Part shown: positions 52,837 through 63,283 of the stretch, piece by piece
Layout of the letters: every line of letters starts with the position of its first letter
How positions within the stretch are numbered: the first letter of the stretch is position 1
Source: Heliobacterium mobile
GTDB taxonomy: Bacteria > Bacillota > Desulfitobacteriia > Heliobacteriales > Heliobacteriaceae
Direction of reading: 5' to 3'
Length of the DNA: 64,000 nt
Assembly (NCBI RefSeq): GCF_009720735.1
Contig: NZ_WNKU01000017.1
Coordinates: forward strand, 1-64,000
The notes under the pieces: model-generated
What the model saw: the letters and a program-made list of their open reading frames with translations, nothing else
The model's database searches: none
Told to the model about the DNA's origin: nothing
Made by a program: the position numbers and the translations under genes

Positions 52837-55572
52837 TTATTTCACTCTCACAGTACATCGTGCAACTTTTCTGCCATCTAAAGTGGTTACAATGATAGTA
52901 GCTGACCCCGAACCTATTGGGGTGACTACACCATTTTGATCCACAGTCGCCACAGATGGTTTATTACTTGACCAACTCACTTTATGGTTCGAAGCATATC
53001 TTGGCTTTATAGAGGCGCTAAGGGTAACTGGAGCATCTTTTACGGATAAGTTTAGTCGATTTTTATTTAATTTCACATACTTAACTGCAATGCCTGTTAC
53101 CGTTACTTTGCATTGAGCCTTTTTCTTTCCATCCTGGGTGGTAACCGTGATAATTGCGGTACCGGGAGAGATAGGGGTTACTACACCGTTTTCGTCAACT
53201 TCAGCAACGGAAGGTTTGTTGCTTTTCCACAGAACCTTTTTGTTTGAGGCATTTTCGGGGGTTATCTTGGCGACCAGCTTTACTGAATTTCCGCCGCTCC
53301 TTGCCGAGAGCTTACTTTTGTTAATTTGAACCGATTTAACATTAATCGGGGAATCGTTATCTACAATCGAAACCCTCGCCTGACTCATTTCTCCTAAAGT
53401 AGCTCCCCCCGTGGGATTGCTTAATGAAACTACAGCAACTCTGTCTCCTGTGTAGCTACTGTCATCTAAAAGGGAAATCGGAATGGTTTTGGCGATCTCT
53501 CCCTGGAAGAAAGTAAGTTCTCCTGAAATAGTAACATAGTCCGTTCCCGCTTTGGCGGTTTCATCACTGGTTGCGTAATGTATGGTGACCGTTCCATCGC
53601 TCCCGTCGGTGCGAGAAACGATGATATTTATACCTGCATCATTTTCTTTTACCGTATACGTTCCAGTATTGAATTGAAGTTTACCAGCATGGGGCAACTC
53701 GTTATCTGAGATTGTTAGATTCGCCGTAGTTACCGTGCCCAGCGTTGCCCCGCCCGTGGGACTACTTAATGTTAGGATTGCCGTTCGGTCTCCCCTGTAC
53801 TCAGCATCATCGATGACAGGGATAGTGAAGGTTTTGCTCGTTTCCCCATAACCAAATGCAATCTCACCGGTTGTTGCGGTATAGTCCTCACCATCTTTTG
53901 CAGTCCCATCGTTGGTAGCATAGTGTACAGAGACCGTTCCGTCACTACCATTAATGCGCTCAACTGTAATCGTGGCCGTACCAGCATCCTCAACAATTAA
54001 GTACGAAGGCTGACTGAACTGCAGTTGTCCAGGATACCATGACCATCCGCCGCTGGGTGGATTTGGTTCCCATTTCGCATAGAGGGTAATATTCTCCATC
54101 ACGGTATCGCTTGTGAAATTCCATGGGTTCGTGCAACCAGGTTCCTTATACCAACCGCTAAAGGTATGGCCTGTTCGTGTCGGTTGCGTTGGCGCCGAAA
54201 TCATACTCCCACTTATGACGTTGGTAATACTCGGTACCGAAGTACCACCTTGGCTGTCGAAAGTTACTGTAGCCGTCCACTTAGCATACAACGTAATGCT
54301 GGCCGTACCTATGGTCAACGTAGCATTAGGGGCGTAATCGGTCCCTCTACCATCCGCTGCGGTGTTCCACCCGTCTAAGGTAAAACCAGCCTTTACTAGA
54401 TGTCTGGTATTCCTCAGGACGGTGGCGCTTTCTCCCTGCATATAGCCGTTGCTATCTGAGGGAACGCTACCGCCCGTATTACCGTTGCCATCATAATTAA
54501 CTGAGTAATAAGTAACGGGCATTGTTGTATAAACCAAGGTTAAGGTTTCGTATCCGGTAACACCGTCTGGAAAGTAGATTTGTAGGTTCGAACTGCAACC
54601 TTGAAATGTATCTATTGAGAAAACAGGTGGATCTCCTAGAAACTTGACCGTCGATAGGCTACTACAACCATTAAAAACATTGTTTCCAAGATGAGTGACA
54701 CTGGCGGGAATGGTTACACTCCTTAAACCAGTACAATCCATAAATGTATAGTCAATAATGCTGGTTACACCATCAGGAATGTTTATAACTGTAAGGCTAC
54801 TGCAACCCTGAAACGTGTGGCTTTCAATATTAGTAACACTATCTGGAATATACACACTAGCAAGTCTGCTACAACCCCAAAAAGCAAAGTCTCCAATACT
54901 GGTTACGCCATCAGGAATGATTATACTCGTCAGTCCGTTACAACCCCAGAAAGCACTGAAGCCAATTCTCGTAACTCCGTTAGGTATAATGTGCGGACCC
55001 GTTTTATTGGGAGGATACCAAATCAAAGTAGTCCCTAATTTGTCGTACAGGATTCCGTCAACATTCGAATAAGCTGGATTCATGCTACTTACATATATAG
55101 ATTGCAGGTCGCTACATCCTCCAAAGGCACCACCGCCAATGCTTATTACGCTGTCAGGAATGGTTATACTCGTTAGGCTGGTGTTCATAAATGCACCGCT
55201 ATCAATACTGGTTAATCTACTATCACTTGGAATGGACACACTCGTTAAATCGGTGCAGTCTAAAAAAGCACTATAACCAATTCTGGTTACGCTGGCAGGG
55301 ATAGCTACGCTCGTTAGTCCGTCACAACCCTGAAATGCATTGTTATCAATTTCAGATACCCTATGACCATCCATCGTATCTGGGATCGAAATAGAACCAC
55401 CCAAACCAGAATAACCCGTAATTACGGCTGCATTATTATCAAGTCTGAAGGTGTAGTCACCGTATGTATCCGCATATGAGATATTTGAACCTGACTGAAA
55501 GATAAGCAAGGTAAGAATCATCAGGAATACAAAACGTGCTAATCTAACAGACCACCTTGTAAGTTTATACAC
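52837..55572 (-). CDS. Surface protein: BspA-type LRR, InlB-B repeats, Calx-beta, Big2
   Basis: A 911-residue exported protein. Signal peptide to about residue 35. Residues about 40-340 are BspA-type leucine-rich repeats (IPDGVTSIGDFAFWGCSRLA repeated with variation). Two InlB/Listeria-Bacteroides repeats follow (GFTLDGWNTAADG ... LYAKW; GHTFSGWYKEPGC ... LYAKW). Two Calx-beta domains come next (GTVSVHYATNDGTAKDGEDY; GTVTIHYATSDETAKAGTDY), then two Big2 domains (WKSNKPSVAEVDENGVVTPI; WSSNKPSVATVDQNGVVTPI). This looks like an adhesin or matrix protein; no anchor motif or SLH domain is seen. GTG start at 55572 with AAGGATG. It is richer in A+T than its neighbours and lies between direct repeats, which suggests transfer. 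Confidence 0.88.
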   Translation of the reverse strand: MYKLTRWSVRLARFVFLMILTLLIFQSGSNISYADTYGDYTFRLDNNAAVITGYSGLGGSISIPDTMDGHRVSEIDNNAFQGCDGLTSVAIPASVTRIGYSAFLDCTDLTSVSIPSDSRLTSIDSGAFMNTSLTSITIPDSVISIGGGAFGGCSDLQSIYVSSMNPAYSNVDGILYDKLGTTLIWYPPNKTGPHIIPNGVTRIGFSAFWGCNGLTSIIIPDGVTSIGDFAFWGCSRLASVYIPDSVTNIESHTFQGCSSLTVINIPDGVTSIIDYTFMDCTGLRSVTIPASVTHLGNNVFNGCSSLSTVKFLGDPPVFSIDTFQGCSSNLQIYFPDGVTGYETLTLVYTTMPVTYYSVNYDGNGNTGGSVPSDSNGYMQGESATVLRNTRHLVKAGFTLDGWNTAADGRGTDYAPNATLTIGTASITLYAKWTATVTFDSQGGTSVPSITNVISGSMISAPTQPTRTGHTFSGWYKEPGCTNPWNFTSDTVMENITLYAKWEPNPPSGGWSWYPGQLQFSQPSYLIVEDAGTATITVERINGSDGTVSVHYATNDGTAKDGEDYTATTGEIAFGYGETSKTFTIPVIDDAEYRGDRTAILTLSSPTGGATLGTVTTANLTISDNELPHAGKLQFNTGTYTVKENDAGINIIVSRTDGSDGTVTIHYATSDETAKAGTDYVTISGELTFFQGEIAKTIPISLLDDSSYTGDRVAVVSLSNPTGGATLGEMSQARVSIVDNDSPINVKSVQINKSKLSARSGGNSVKLVAKITPENASNKKVLWKSNKPSVAEVDENGVVTPISPGTAIITVTTQDGKKKAQCKVTVTGIAVKYVKLNKNRLNLSVKDAPVTLSASIKPRYASNHKVSWSSNKPSVATVDQNGVVTPIGSGSATIIVTTLDGRKVARCTVRVK

Positions 55573-55949
55573 CAGCTACACATCCTTAACGTGCCTTCTA
55601 TTACTATAGGCAATTTCTATAGAAATTACCCTTTTCCTTTCTTGTAGTGCATTGTAAACATTTAATCTTAGAATGCATTTACAAAAAGAACCCCCGGTAT
55701 GACTTATTCTTGTCGTACCAGGGGTTCGCTCTCTCGTGGTTTCGGCTAACTGACCATGCACTGGTAGATTAAGCGCTTACAAAGGAAAAGAATAAAAAGT
55801 AATTTGGAAAGTAGAGCAAACCCAGCATCTATTTGAGAATGTATGACACGTTAGGAGGACTTTTCATCATATGGATTGAATGAATGATAGCAAAGAATCA
55901 TCGGACCTGCCCGTAAGGGATCGTCCGGTTCGTTGGGAGGTCAACCTGA
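55573..55949. other. Divergent intergenic region with repeat copy B
   Basis: 377 bases between the surface-protein gene and etfB. It holds the direct repeat copy at 55664-55728 and should contain promoters for both genes. An AGGAGG at about 55854 has no convincing gene behind it. Confidence 0.4.
55664..55728. repeat. Flanking direct repeat, copy B
   Basis: About 65 bases from AATCTTAGAA to CAGGGGTTCG, matching copy A at 52627-52692. It folds into a hairpin with GAACCCC/GGGGTTC outside and GGTA/TACC and GAC/GTC inside. Confidence 0.7.
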
Positions 55950-56735
55950 ATGGAGATCATCGTCTGTATCAAACAGGTCCCCGATACGACAGAAGTGAAA
56001 ATCGATCCAGCAACGAACACCCTCATCCGCCAAGGCGTCCCGAGCATCGTCAACCCTTATGACAAATACGCCTTGGAAGCGGCGCTGCAACTCAAAGCTA
56101 AACATGGCGGCCAGGTGACGGTCATCTCCATGGGACCGCCTCAAGCCCAAGAAGCATTAAAAGAATGTATCGCCATGGGTGCGGATCGGGCCGTATTGCT
56201 CAGTGACCGGTCCTTCGGCGGCGCCGACACCTTGGCCACCAGCTATACACTGGCCGCCGGCATCCGTAAACTGGGGCGCTTTGATCTGATCCTTTGTGGC
56301 AAACAAGCCATCGATGGGGACACGGCCCAGGTGGGCCCCGAATTGGCGGAGCAATTGGAGATCCCCCTGATCAGCCATGTGGCGAAGATCGACCTAGAGG
56401 GGGAGCAGGTCACCGTCGAACGGGAACAAGAAGAGAGTTATGCTGTCATCAACGCCGCGCTGCCCCTCGTCGTTACCGTTACCAAAGCCGCCTATAAACC
56501 GCGTTTGCCGAATATGAAAGGAATCATGCGGGCGAAACGGACCGAAATCCCCATATATACGATGGCCGATCTGGACGTAGATGAACAGAAACTGGGATTA
56601 AAGGGATCGCCCACACAGGTACGCCACATTTTCGCCCCCAAACAACGAGTTCAAGGGCAAATGATCCATGCCGACAGCCCGCAGCAAGCGGCAGCTAAGC
56701 TGGTCGAAAAACTGATGGAATCGAAAATCATCTGA
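55950..56735 (+). CDS. etfB: Electron transfer flavoprotein beta subunit
   Basis: A 261-residue EtfB. MEIIVCIKQVPDTTEVKIDP is the classic start, with NPYDKYALEAALQLK and the signature VTVTKAAYKPRLPNMKGIMRA near residue 175. It binds AMP or, in bifurcating forms, an FAD in this position and pairs with EtfA. GGGAGG precedes the ATG. etfA follows after 19 bases. No acyl-CoA dehydrogenase, lactate dehydrogenase or fixCX-type partner is adjacent. Confidence 0.93.
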   Translation: MEIIVCIKQVPDTTEVKIDPATNTLIRQGVPSIVNPYDKYALEAALQLKAKHGGQVTVISMGPPQAQEALKECIAMGADRAVLLSDRSFGGADTLATSYTLAAGIRKLGRFDLILCGKQAIDGDTAQVGPELAEQLEIPLISHVAKIDLEGEQVTVEREQEESYAVINAALPLVVTVTKAAYKPRLPNMKGIMRAKRTEIPIYTMADLDVDEQKLGLKGSPTQVRHIFAPKQRVQGQMIHADSPQQAAAKLVEKLMESKII

Positions 56736-56754
56736 ACAAGGGGGACCTTTCCAT

Positions 56755-57945
56755 ATGGCCATTCGCCTGATCGACGAAAAATGCACCGGCTGCGGGGCCT
56801 GCGAAAGCCAGTGCCCCTTTGGCGCGATCGTGATAGATGATAGCAAAGCTCGCTTCACCGAGAGCTGTACCCATTGTGGCGCCTGTGTCAGCGCTTGTCC
56901 CTTCGAAGCCATCGTCAGGGAAGAGGAATCACCGAAAAAGACCGATGAAAACATGGATTATCGCGGACTCTGGGTCTTTATCGAACAAGACCAGGGCCAA
57001 AGTCGCAGCGTATCCTTTGAACTGCTCGGGGAAGGCCGTAAATTAGCCGATGCCATGGGGCAGGAACTGGCTGCCGTCGTCATCGGCGACCGAGTGGAGG
57101 CACTGATCCGGGAGGCCGTCGCATCTGGTGCGGATAAGGTCTACGTCGTCGAAGGATCGGAATACAGCCATTACGATTCTGACGCCTATACGAAGGCATT
57201 GACCGATCTGGTGAACACATACCGACCGAATGTGCTCTTGCTTGGAGCGACCATCAACGGCCGAGACCTTGGTCCCCGCGTCGCCTGCCGCGTCGAAACA
57301 GGACTGACGGCAGACTGTACCGAACTGGGTGTCGATGCAGAGACGGGTTTGGTCGCTTGGACACGGCCTGCCTTTGGCGGCAACATCATGGCGACCATCT
57401 TATGCCCGAATCACCGCCCCCAAATGGGTACCGTACGGCCGAACGTTTTTAAGCGGCCCGCCATAGATTACAGCCGGACTGGTGAAATCATAAGAGTGCC
57501 GAGCAAAGTGAGGCTGGCTGACTTGCGAACCACCCTCATGAACGTGGTCAACGCCTGCACGGCGGCCTGTAACTTGGAAGAAGCGGAGATCATCGTCTCG
57601 GGCGGCCGCGGCATGGGCAAGCCGGAAAACTTCCAGGTCATCGAACAACTAGCTCGGGTGCTCGGGGGTGCTGTAGGAGCCTCACGAGCCGTCGTCGATG
57701 CCGGTTGGATGCCCCATCCCCATCAAGTCGGACAGACCGGCAAAACCGTCAGTCCGAAAATATATTTTGCCTGCGGTATTTCCGGTGCCGTCCAGCATCT
57801 TGCCGGGATGTCATCATCAGACATCATCGTGGCCGTGAACAAAGATCCGGAAGCACCTATCTTCAAAGTCGCCGATTTTGGCATCGTCGGCGATGTGCTG
57901 GAAATTCTGCCGGCTATGATCAAAGAATTTGAGAAGTGCAAATAA
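56755..57945 (+). CDS. etfA: Electron transfer flavoprotein alpha subunit with ferredoxin domain
   Basis: A 396-residue EtfA. Residues 1-60 add a 2x[4Fe-4S] ferredoxin domain ([24 protein letters not shown]). The Etf N-terminal domain begins about residue 70 ([12 protein letters not shown]). The FAD domain has [33 protein letters not shown] with TGKTVSP, and the closing [12 protein letters not shown] and [19 protein letters not shown]. Ferredoxin-fused EtfA proteins are known from anaerobes, where Etf couples to ferredoxin and can bifurcate electrons. The dehydrogenase partner here is unknown. A terminator follows. Confidence 0.93.
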   Translation: MAIRLIDEKCTGCGACESQCPFGAIVIDDSKARFTESCTHCGACVSACPFEAIVREEESPKKTDENMDYRGLWVFIEQDQGQSRSVSFELLGEGRKLADAMGQELAAVVIGDRVEALIREAVASGADKVYVVEGSEYSHYDSDAYTKALTDLVNTYRPNVLLLGATINGRDLGPRVACRVETGLTADCTELGVDAETGLVAWTRPAFGGNIMATILCPNHRPQMGTVRPNVFKRPAIDYSRTGEIIRVPSKVRLADLRTTLMNVVNACTAACNLEEAEIIVSGGRGMGKPENFQVIEQLARVLGGAVGASRAVVDAGWMPHPHQVGQTGKTVSPKIYFACGISGAVQHLAGMSSSDIIVAVNKDPEAPIFKVADFGIVGDVLEILPAMIKEFEKCK

Positions 57946-57952
57946 CCTTGAG

Positions 57953-57985
57953 AAGAGGGTGGAAGACCATCCTCTTTTGCTTTTT
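57953..57985 (+). terminator. Terminator of etfBA
   Basis: AAGAGGGTGG and CCATCCTCTT form a 10-bp stem (one mismatch) around AAGA, followed by TTGCTTTTT. Confidence 0.75.
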
Positions 57986-58161
57986 AAACAGGCTACCTTG
58001 CATACCGCGACAACGAAAGAAAATTTAAAACAGGACAAGGATTTTATTACTTTTTTATAGAAATAACAGATTGCATAAAGTGAAAGTTTCGACAAGGTAC
58101 ATAATTGGGAAAAGCGCTCGATTCGTACCGACCAACGTAACAACATAATGGAGGAGAAAAG

Positions 58162-59865
58162 ATGAACAAAAAGCGCTGGCCATTATTCGTACAAATTATG
58201 GCGATCTCTTTGACGTCTATCAGCTTATGTATGGTCATGCTGGGAGACGTGATTTACAGCTATTTGAAAACGACGGATCAGTTTGAGCAGACCTTCACTC
58301 GGACAGCCACACGGACCTTTGACATTCAAGATGCACACCAGGCCTTTACGGGAGCCCTCCTGGATATACGTGGATTTTTGTTTTACCCCGACGGAGCTGA
58401 TGTCTATGAAAAAGGTTACCGGGAAAAGATCGCTAATAGCCTTCGCTTAGTCCAAAAGTTTACCAGCGGTGCAAATCACTCCGATGTTCGAGAAGAAGGA
58501 GCCTTAACGGAAAAAGAGATCACCGATTACATCAGCTTTGGTGACCGGTTAATTGCGGCAAAAAAAGCGAACGATCCTAATTTGTCTCAACTGACGACGG
58601 AAGGTCGGAAACTGGTAGTCCAAATCAATGGACAATTTGACAAGCTTAGTGACCTGCAGCGCAACAAGTATATGGTGGCCAATACAGAGGCGATGATCAA
58701 AGAAACGCGGCAGCAAATGAATGTTACCCTAATTTTCACCGTTATCATTCTCGTAGCGGCCGTGACCATTAGCTACTGGTACGGGCGAACGATGACCCGG
58801 CGCATCATCAATGTCAGTCGGGACTTGGCCATGGTCGGTAAATTAGATTTAACGGGTGCCGATGTTTTGCCTACTCGAAACGACGAGATTGGCGATATGG
58901 GATCAATCATCATCAACATGAAAAAGTCTCTAAAAGATATCGTCGCTCACCTAATGAGCGGGTCTGAGACCGTCGCTGCGTCCAGCGTGCAACTGAGTGC
59001 CGGTATGGAGCATCAGTCCCGGGCAACGGTCAAAGTGTTTGGAAGTATGGCGGAGATCTCATCGGGTATGTCCCAGAGTGCGGACAACGTCACGAGTATA
59101 TCGGCTGTTGTTCAGGAAGTCTCTGCAGGGGCGGAAGAAATGAGTGCCACCATAACGGAACTGGCCGCAAACACCCAGAAAGCGACGGAGGAAGCCAACA
59201 GCGGTATGTCTATGCTGGAAGAAGTTGTTTCCCAGAACGAGACGATCGGCCGAGCCATGCAAGATATCATCGCTGTCACAGACGTTCTAGCTCGAGAATC
59301 GGGCAACATCAAAGGCATCGTTACGGTCATCACCAGCATTGCCGACCAGACCAATCTGTTGGCTTTGAATGCGGCCATCGAGGCTGCCCGCGCCGGTGAG
59401 GCCGGTCGAGGCTTTGCCGTTGTAGCCGAAGAGGTGCGTAAACTAGCTGAGCAGTGTTCTACCGCTTCGAAAAATATTGAAGAAATCATCACCAATATGA
59501 GCAAAGAGATCGATTATGAGGTTCAAACGGTCGAGCGGGCCAATACAGAAGCGCAAAAGGGAAGAGAGTCTGCCATACGCACTCGGCAAGGGTTCCAGTC
59601 GATTTTGCAGAAACTGACGACCATCACCAAGGGTCTGGAAGAAGTCGTGACAGCCGTGGATGAGACGGCTAAGGGAACCCAATCCATCGCTGAAAGTATT
59701 CAGTCTGTCAGCGCCGTCGTAGAAGAGACGAGCGCCATGACACAATCGGTCGCCATTTCGATCGATGAGCAAAGCACCGGTATGCAGACGATCAATAACA
59801 ACGCGGAAGGCCTAGCCAATCTGGGGAAGGATTTAAAAGATTTGGCCTACAAATTCAGAGTATAA
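58162..59865 (+). CDS. Methyl-accepting chemotaxis protein with four-helix sensor
   Basis: A 567-residue chemoreceptor. Membrane helices at about 8-30 and 187-207 enclose a helical extracellular sensor of about 155 residues (four-helix-bundle type). A HAMP domain (about 208-262) and the coiled-coil signalling domain follow, with the tip [20 protein letters not shown] at residue 393. The ligand is unknown. GGAGGAG precedes the ATG. A single gene. Confidence 0.93.
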   Translation: MNKKRWPLFVQIMAISLTSISLCMVMLGDVIYSYLKTTDQFEQTFTRTATRTFDIQDAHQAFTGALLDIRGFLFYPDGADVYEKGYREKIANSLRLVQKFTSGANHSDVREEGALTEKEITDYISFGDRLIAAKKANDPNLSQLTTEGRKLVVQINGQFDKLSDLQRNKYMVANTEAMIKETRQQMNVTLIFTVIILVAAVTISYWYGRTMTRRIINVSRDLAMVGKLDLTGADVLPTRNDEIGDMGSIIINMKKSLKDIVAHLMSGSETVAASSVQLSAGMEHQSRATVKVFGSMAEISSGMSQSADNVTSISAVVQEVSAGAEEMSATITELAANTQKATEEANSGMSMLEEVVSQNETIGRAMQDIIAVTDVLARESGNIKGIVTVITSIADQTNLLALNAAIEAARAGEAGRGFAVVAEEVRKLAEQCSTASKNIEEIITNMSKEIDYEVQTVERANTEAQKGRESAIRTRQGFQSILQKLTTITKGLEEVVTAVDETAKGTQSIAESIQSVSAVVEETSAMTQSVAISIDEQSTGMQTINNNAEGLANLGKDLKDLAYKFRV

Positions 59866-59907
59866 GCCGACATCGCGTCATTCAAAGATGTTCCATATGG
59901 AAGCTCG

Positions 59908-59940
59908 ACAAGTCCGAATTTTTTCGGGCTTGTTTACATT
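59908..59940 (+). terminator. Terminator of the chemoreceptor gene
   Basis: ACAAGTCCGAA and TTCGGGCTTGT form an 11-bp stem (one T-G pair) around TTTT, followed by TTACATTTAT. Confidence 0.7.
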
Positions 59941-60051
59941 TATGTTCATTTAAGGAAGGAGGCAGCCTCTGCTTCTCTTTTTGCATGAAGGAACGACAGG
60001 GAGAGATGTGGAAGATAGAGCTTACATTCTTCGGCATAAAGGGGGTACGGA

Positions 60052-63000
60052 ATGACAACCATCTGGAAAAAGCCTGTAAAGACGAATTCGCGAAAAAGAA
60101 GAGGTGTACAGCACCTAAGCCTGCTTCTTCTCTTCGTCCAACTTGTTTTGTTTATCACACCAGCCAGTGCGGCCGCTTTATCGAATCTCAAAGATTTCCC
60201 TCTTTCGTCGGGATTTGAACTTGTTGACGAGCGACCGGTAAAGGATCTCAACGCCACCGGTAAATGGTACCGCCATCGCAAAAGCGGCGCCCAGGTCTAT
60301 TACCTGCAAAACGACGACGACAATAAGGTCTTCTCCATCGGTTTTCGCACGCCCGCACCGGATGACAGCGGAATCCCTCATATCATTGAGCACTCTGTCT
60401 TTTGCGGATCCCGGAAATATCCCGTCAATAACATGTTGAGCCAGATCCAAAAGGGATCGGTCAACACCTTTGCCAATGCTTTTACTACGTCCGATAAGAC
60501 CTTCTTCCCTGTAGCCAGCAAAAATGAAAAAGAACTGCGCAACCTGATGGATGTCTATCTAGATGCCGTCTTCCATCCGAACTTTTATCAATCTCCGGAG
60601 ATCTTTTGGCAGGAAGGCGGACACTTCGAACTGGCAAGTCCTGCCGACGTACCGGTATACAATGGCATCGTCTACAATGAGATGAAAAGTCACTACACGG
60701 CAGTAGACAACCGCCTCGATCGGGCGATCCTAAAATCGCTCTTTCCCGATACCTCCTACAGCCGTGACGCCATGGGTGATCCCAAGGAGACGTCGAAGCT
60801 GACCCGGGACAAGCTGCTGGCGTACCACCAGACTTATTATCACCCCTCGAACAGTTTCATCTTTCTTTACGGGAATCTGAACATTGACGACACGCTGAAG
60901 TTTCTCGATGAGGAATACCTGCGCGATTACGACCAAAAGCAAGTCGATGCTTCGATTCCGCTACAGACGCCCTTTGAAAAGCGGCGCACAGTCACCGGCG
61001 AATATCCCTTACCCACTAAGGAGGACAGGGACGAAAATACATACCTCAGTTTGAACTATGGAATCAACGAGCCGTTAAGCTCGGAACTGATCCTCACCAT
61101 GACAATCGTAGATCGCCTCTTGATGGGAACGGCCACCTCGCCCGTGAAAACGACCTTGTTGGGATCCGGTATCGGTAAAAACGCCTACAGCTTTCTGCTG
61201 GCCGATATCAAACAGCCCGTATATAGCATCATCGCTGAAAAGGTCCGCGATGAACAGGTTCCCTTTTTTGAATCGACTGTGGAAAAAACCCTTCGGAACT
61301 TAGTCCGTCAGGGTATTGACCGGGAGCAACTGCAAACGATCATAGATATGGTGGAATATGAAATACGAGAAAGCCAAGCGGGGGCATCTCGGGGTCTGCT
61401 GTACAATCAACTCGTCCTCAATAGTTGGATGAATGGTGGTCACCCTGCAGCACTGTTGAAAGTGGAAGAGGCGCTGGCGAAAATCAAGCAAGGAGCCTCA
61501 TCAGGATACTTCGAACAGTTCATCGAAGAGCACCTGCTGAATAATCTCTATAGCTCTCTAGTCGCTTTAAAACCGGTCTCGGCTGCCGGAAAAGAGGAAC
61601 CTCTCAAAACGGCTTTAACCGATGCAGAAAAAGAAATTCTTTTCAGACAACAAAAAGAGCTGCAAGACTGGCAGTCCAAGGCAAAGTCTTCCGAGAACAT
61701 CCCCCGGCTGACCTTGAAAGAAATTAATCGCCAAGCCCAAGTCCTTCCCTTGGAGGAGCGGACAGAAGCAGGAGTCAAGGTGCTCTTTCACCAGCTCTTT
61801 ACCAATGGCATCGCCTATGTGGACCTTTATTTCGATACGCAGGATGTCCCTCAGACTCAACTGCCCTACCTATACCTGCTGGCAGAGATGCTGGGGAATG
61901 TGAGCACCGATCACCGAAATTACAGGATGATAGACCAGGAACTGAACGAACATACAGGCGGATTGGCCGTCGTGCCCGATACCTTCCCGCACTATAAAAA
62001 AGGAGAATTAATCACACCGAAACTGCTCGTGAGCATCAGCGCTGTGGCCGATCAAGTCCCAGCCGCATTAGAATTGCTGGGGGATATGGCTGGACACAGC
62101 CGCTTTGACGACGAACGACGACTGCGGGAGATTCTCCATCAGATCCGCACACATCGCGAGAGTGCCCTTTACGAAGCGGGAGAGTCACTCGCACTCGGCC
62201 GGCTGCAATCATTCCTATCGCCGGCAGGGCAATATGACGAACAGGGCGGATACAGCTACAGTCGGTTCATCGTGGATTTGGACGACCATTTTGATACCAA
62301 GGTCGCTGAAATCCGCCGGAACCTGAAACAAGTGGCCCAGCGGGCGCTGAACAAAGAAGGATTGATCATCAGTGTGACCACGGGTGATAAAGAGTATCCG
62401 CTCTTTCAACAGAACGTAGGTCGGCTCGTTAGTGCCTTAGAATCTCAGCACTTTTCGCCGGAGACGTATCACTTCCAAAAGGCCGACAAAAAGGAAGCCT
62501 TCATCACAGCGTCGGAAGTGTACGTCGTAGCACAAGGGATAGACTACCGCGAGACAGGTCGGCAATACAACGGTCACATGGAGGTATTGCGCAACGTACT
62601 TGACCATGGATATCTCTGGGAGCGTCTGCGTATGAAAGGAGGTGCCTACGGTGCCTTTAGCCAAATTGATGACGGGGGGACCATTTCGCTCTGCTCCGTG
62701 GACGATCCTAATGTCAAAGAAACCATCGACGTATACGCTCAGACGGGCGAGTTTTTACGGCGTTTTCAGCCCGGTGAACAGGAAATGACCAGTTACATTA
62801 TTGGCGCTATCGGGGTTATGGATGACCTGTTAGAACCTTGGGAAAAAGGGCGGGTGGCGGCAGCCCGCTACATCCGGGGATTGCGTCAACAGGATATCCA
62901 GCAGGTTCGCGAAGAAATTTTATCGACGAGCCCTCAAGATATCCGGAACTTCGCACCGTTGATGGACGCTTTCCGCAGAGCACGGAACCTGACTGTCGTC

Positions 63001-63066
63001 GGTAATGGAGAGAAAATTATGCAAAACCAGGACTCCTTTGACAGCGTAGTCGATATTTTCAAATAA
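60052..63066 (+). CDS. Exported M16 metalloprotease, presequence-protease (PreP) type
   Basis: A 1004-residue zinc peptidase of the M16C group. The inverted zinc motif HIIEH lies at residues 110-114 (followed by SVFCGSRKYP), with the third ligand Glu in GIVYNEMKSHYT. The PreP-type clamshell of four domains is complete (normal length about 970-1000), including GSVNTFANAFTTSDKTFFPV and the C-terminal GAYGAFSQIDDGG. Unlike most bacterial relatives, it has an N-terminal signal peptide (basic start, LLLLFVQLVLFITPASAAAL), so it should degrade peptides outside the membrane. AAAGGGGG precedes the ATG. A single gene. Confidence 0.9.
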   Translation: MTTIWKKPVKTNSRKRRGVQHLSLLLLFVQLVLFITPASAAALSNLKDFPLSSGFELVDERPVKDLNATGKWYRHRKSGAQVYYLQNDDDNKVFSIGFRTPAPDDSGIPHIIEHSVFCGSRKYPVNNMLSQIQKGSVNTFANAFTTSDKTFFPVASKNEKELRNLMDVYLDAVFHPNFYQSPEIFWQEGGHFELASPADVPVYNGIVYNEMKSHYTAVDNRLDRAILKSLFPDTSYSRDAMGDPKETSKLTRDKLLAYHQTYYHPSNSFIFLYGNLNIDDTLKFLDEEYLRDYDQKQVDASIPLQTPFEKRRTVTGEYPLPTKEDRDENTYLSLNYGINEPLSSELILTMTIVDRLLMGTATSPVKTTLLGSGIGKNAYSFLLADIKQPVYSIIAEKVRDEQVPFFESTVEKTLRNLVRQGIDREQLQTIIDMVEYEIRESQAGASRGLLYNQLVLNSWMNGGHPAALLKVEEALAKIKQGASSGYFEQFIEEHLLNNLYSSLVALKPVSAAGKEEPLKTALTDAEKEILFRQQKELQDWQSKAKSSENIPRLTLKEINRQAQVLPLEERTEAGVKVLFHQLFTNGIAYVDLYFDTQDVPQTQLPYLYLLAEMLGNVSTDHRNYRMIDQELNEHTGGLAVVPDTFPHYKKGELITPKLLVSISAVADQVPAALELLGDMAGHSRFDDERRLREILHQIRTHRESALYEAGESLALGRLQSFLSPAGQYDEQGGYSYSRFIVDLDDHFDTKVAEIRRNLKQVAQRALNKEGLIISVTTGDKEYPLFQQNVGRLVSALESQHFSPETYHFQKADKKEAFITASEVYVVAQGIDYRETGRQYNGHMEVLRNVLDHGYLWERLRMKGGAYGAFSQIDDGGTISLCSVDDPNVKETIDVYAQTGEFLRRFQPGEQEMTSYIIGAIGVMDDLLEPWEKGRVAAARYIRGLRQQDIQQVREEILSTSPQDIRNFAPLMDAFRRARNLTVVGNGEKIMQNQDSFDSVVDIFK

Positions 63067-63283
63067 AGCGGCTACAACCTGAAGGGATTTGGCGGTACAT
63101 GCAGAAGAAGTCCTTTGTCGCCGCTAGTAAATAGAAAAAAAGGAACTTTACTAAGATGCATTAAATGGATTTTAGGGGATTGTTCTACAAGCAGAGGTGG
63201 GGCGGTACGCTTGAAACAAAGCGGATAACCGATTCCACCTTTTTGCATACCTTGTGTTGGAATCGGGTTAGGGAGTTGGGGCG

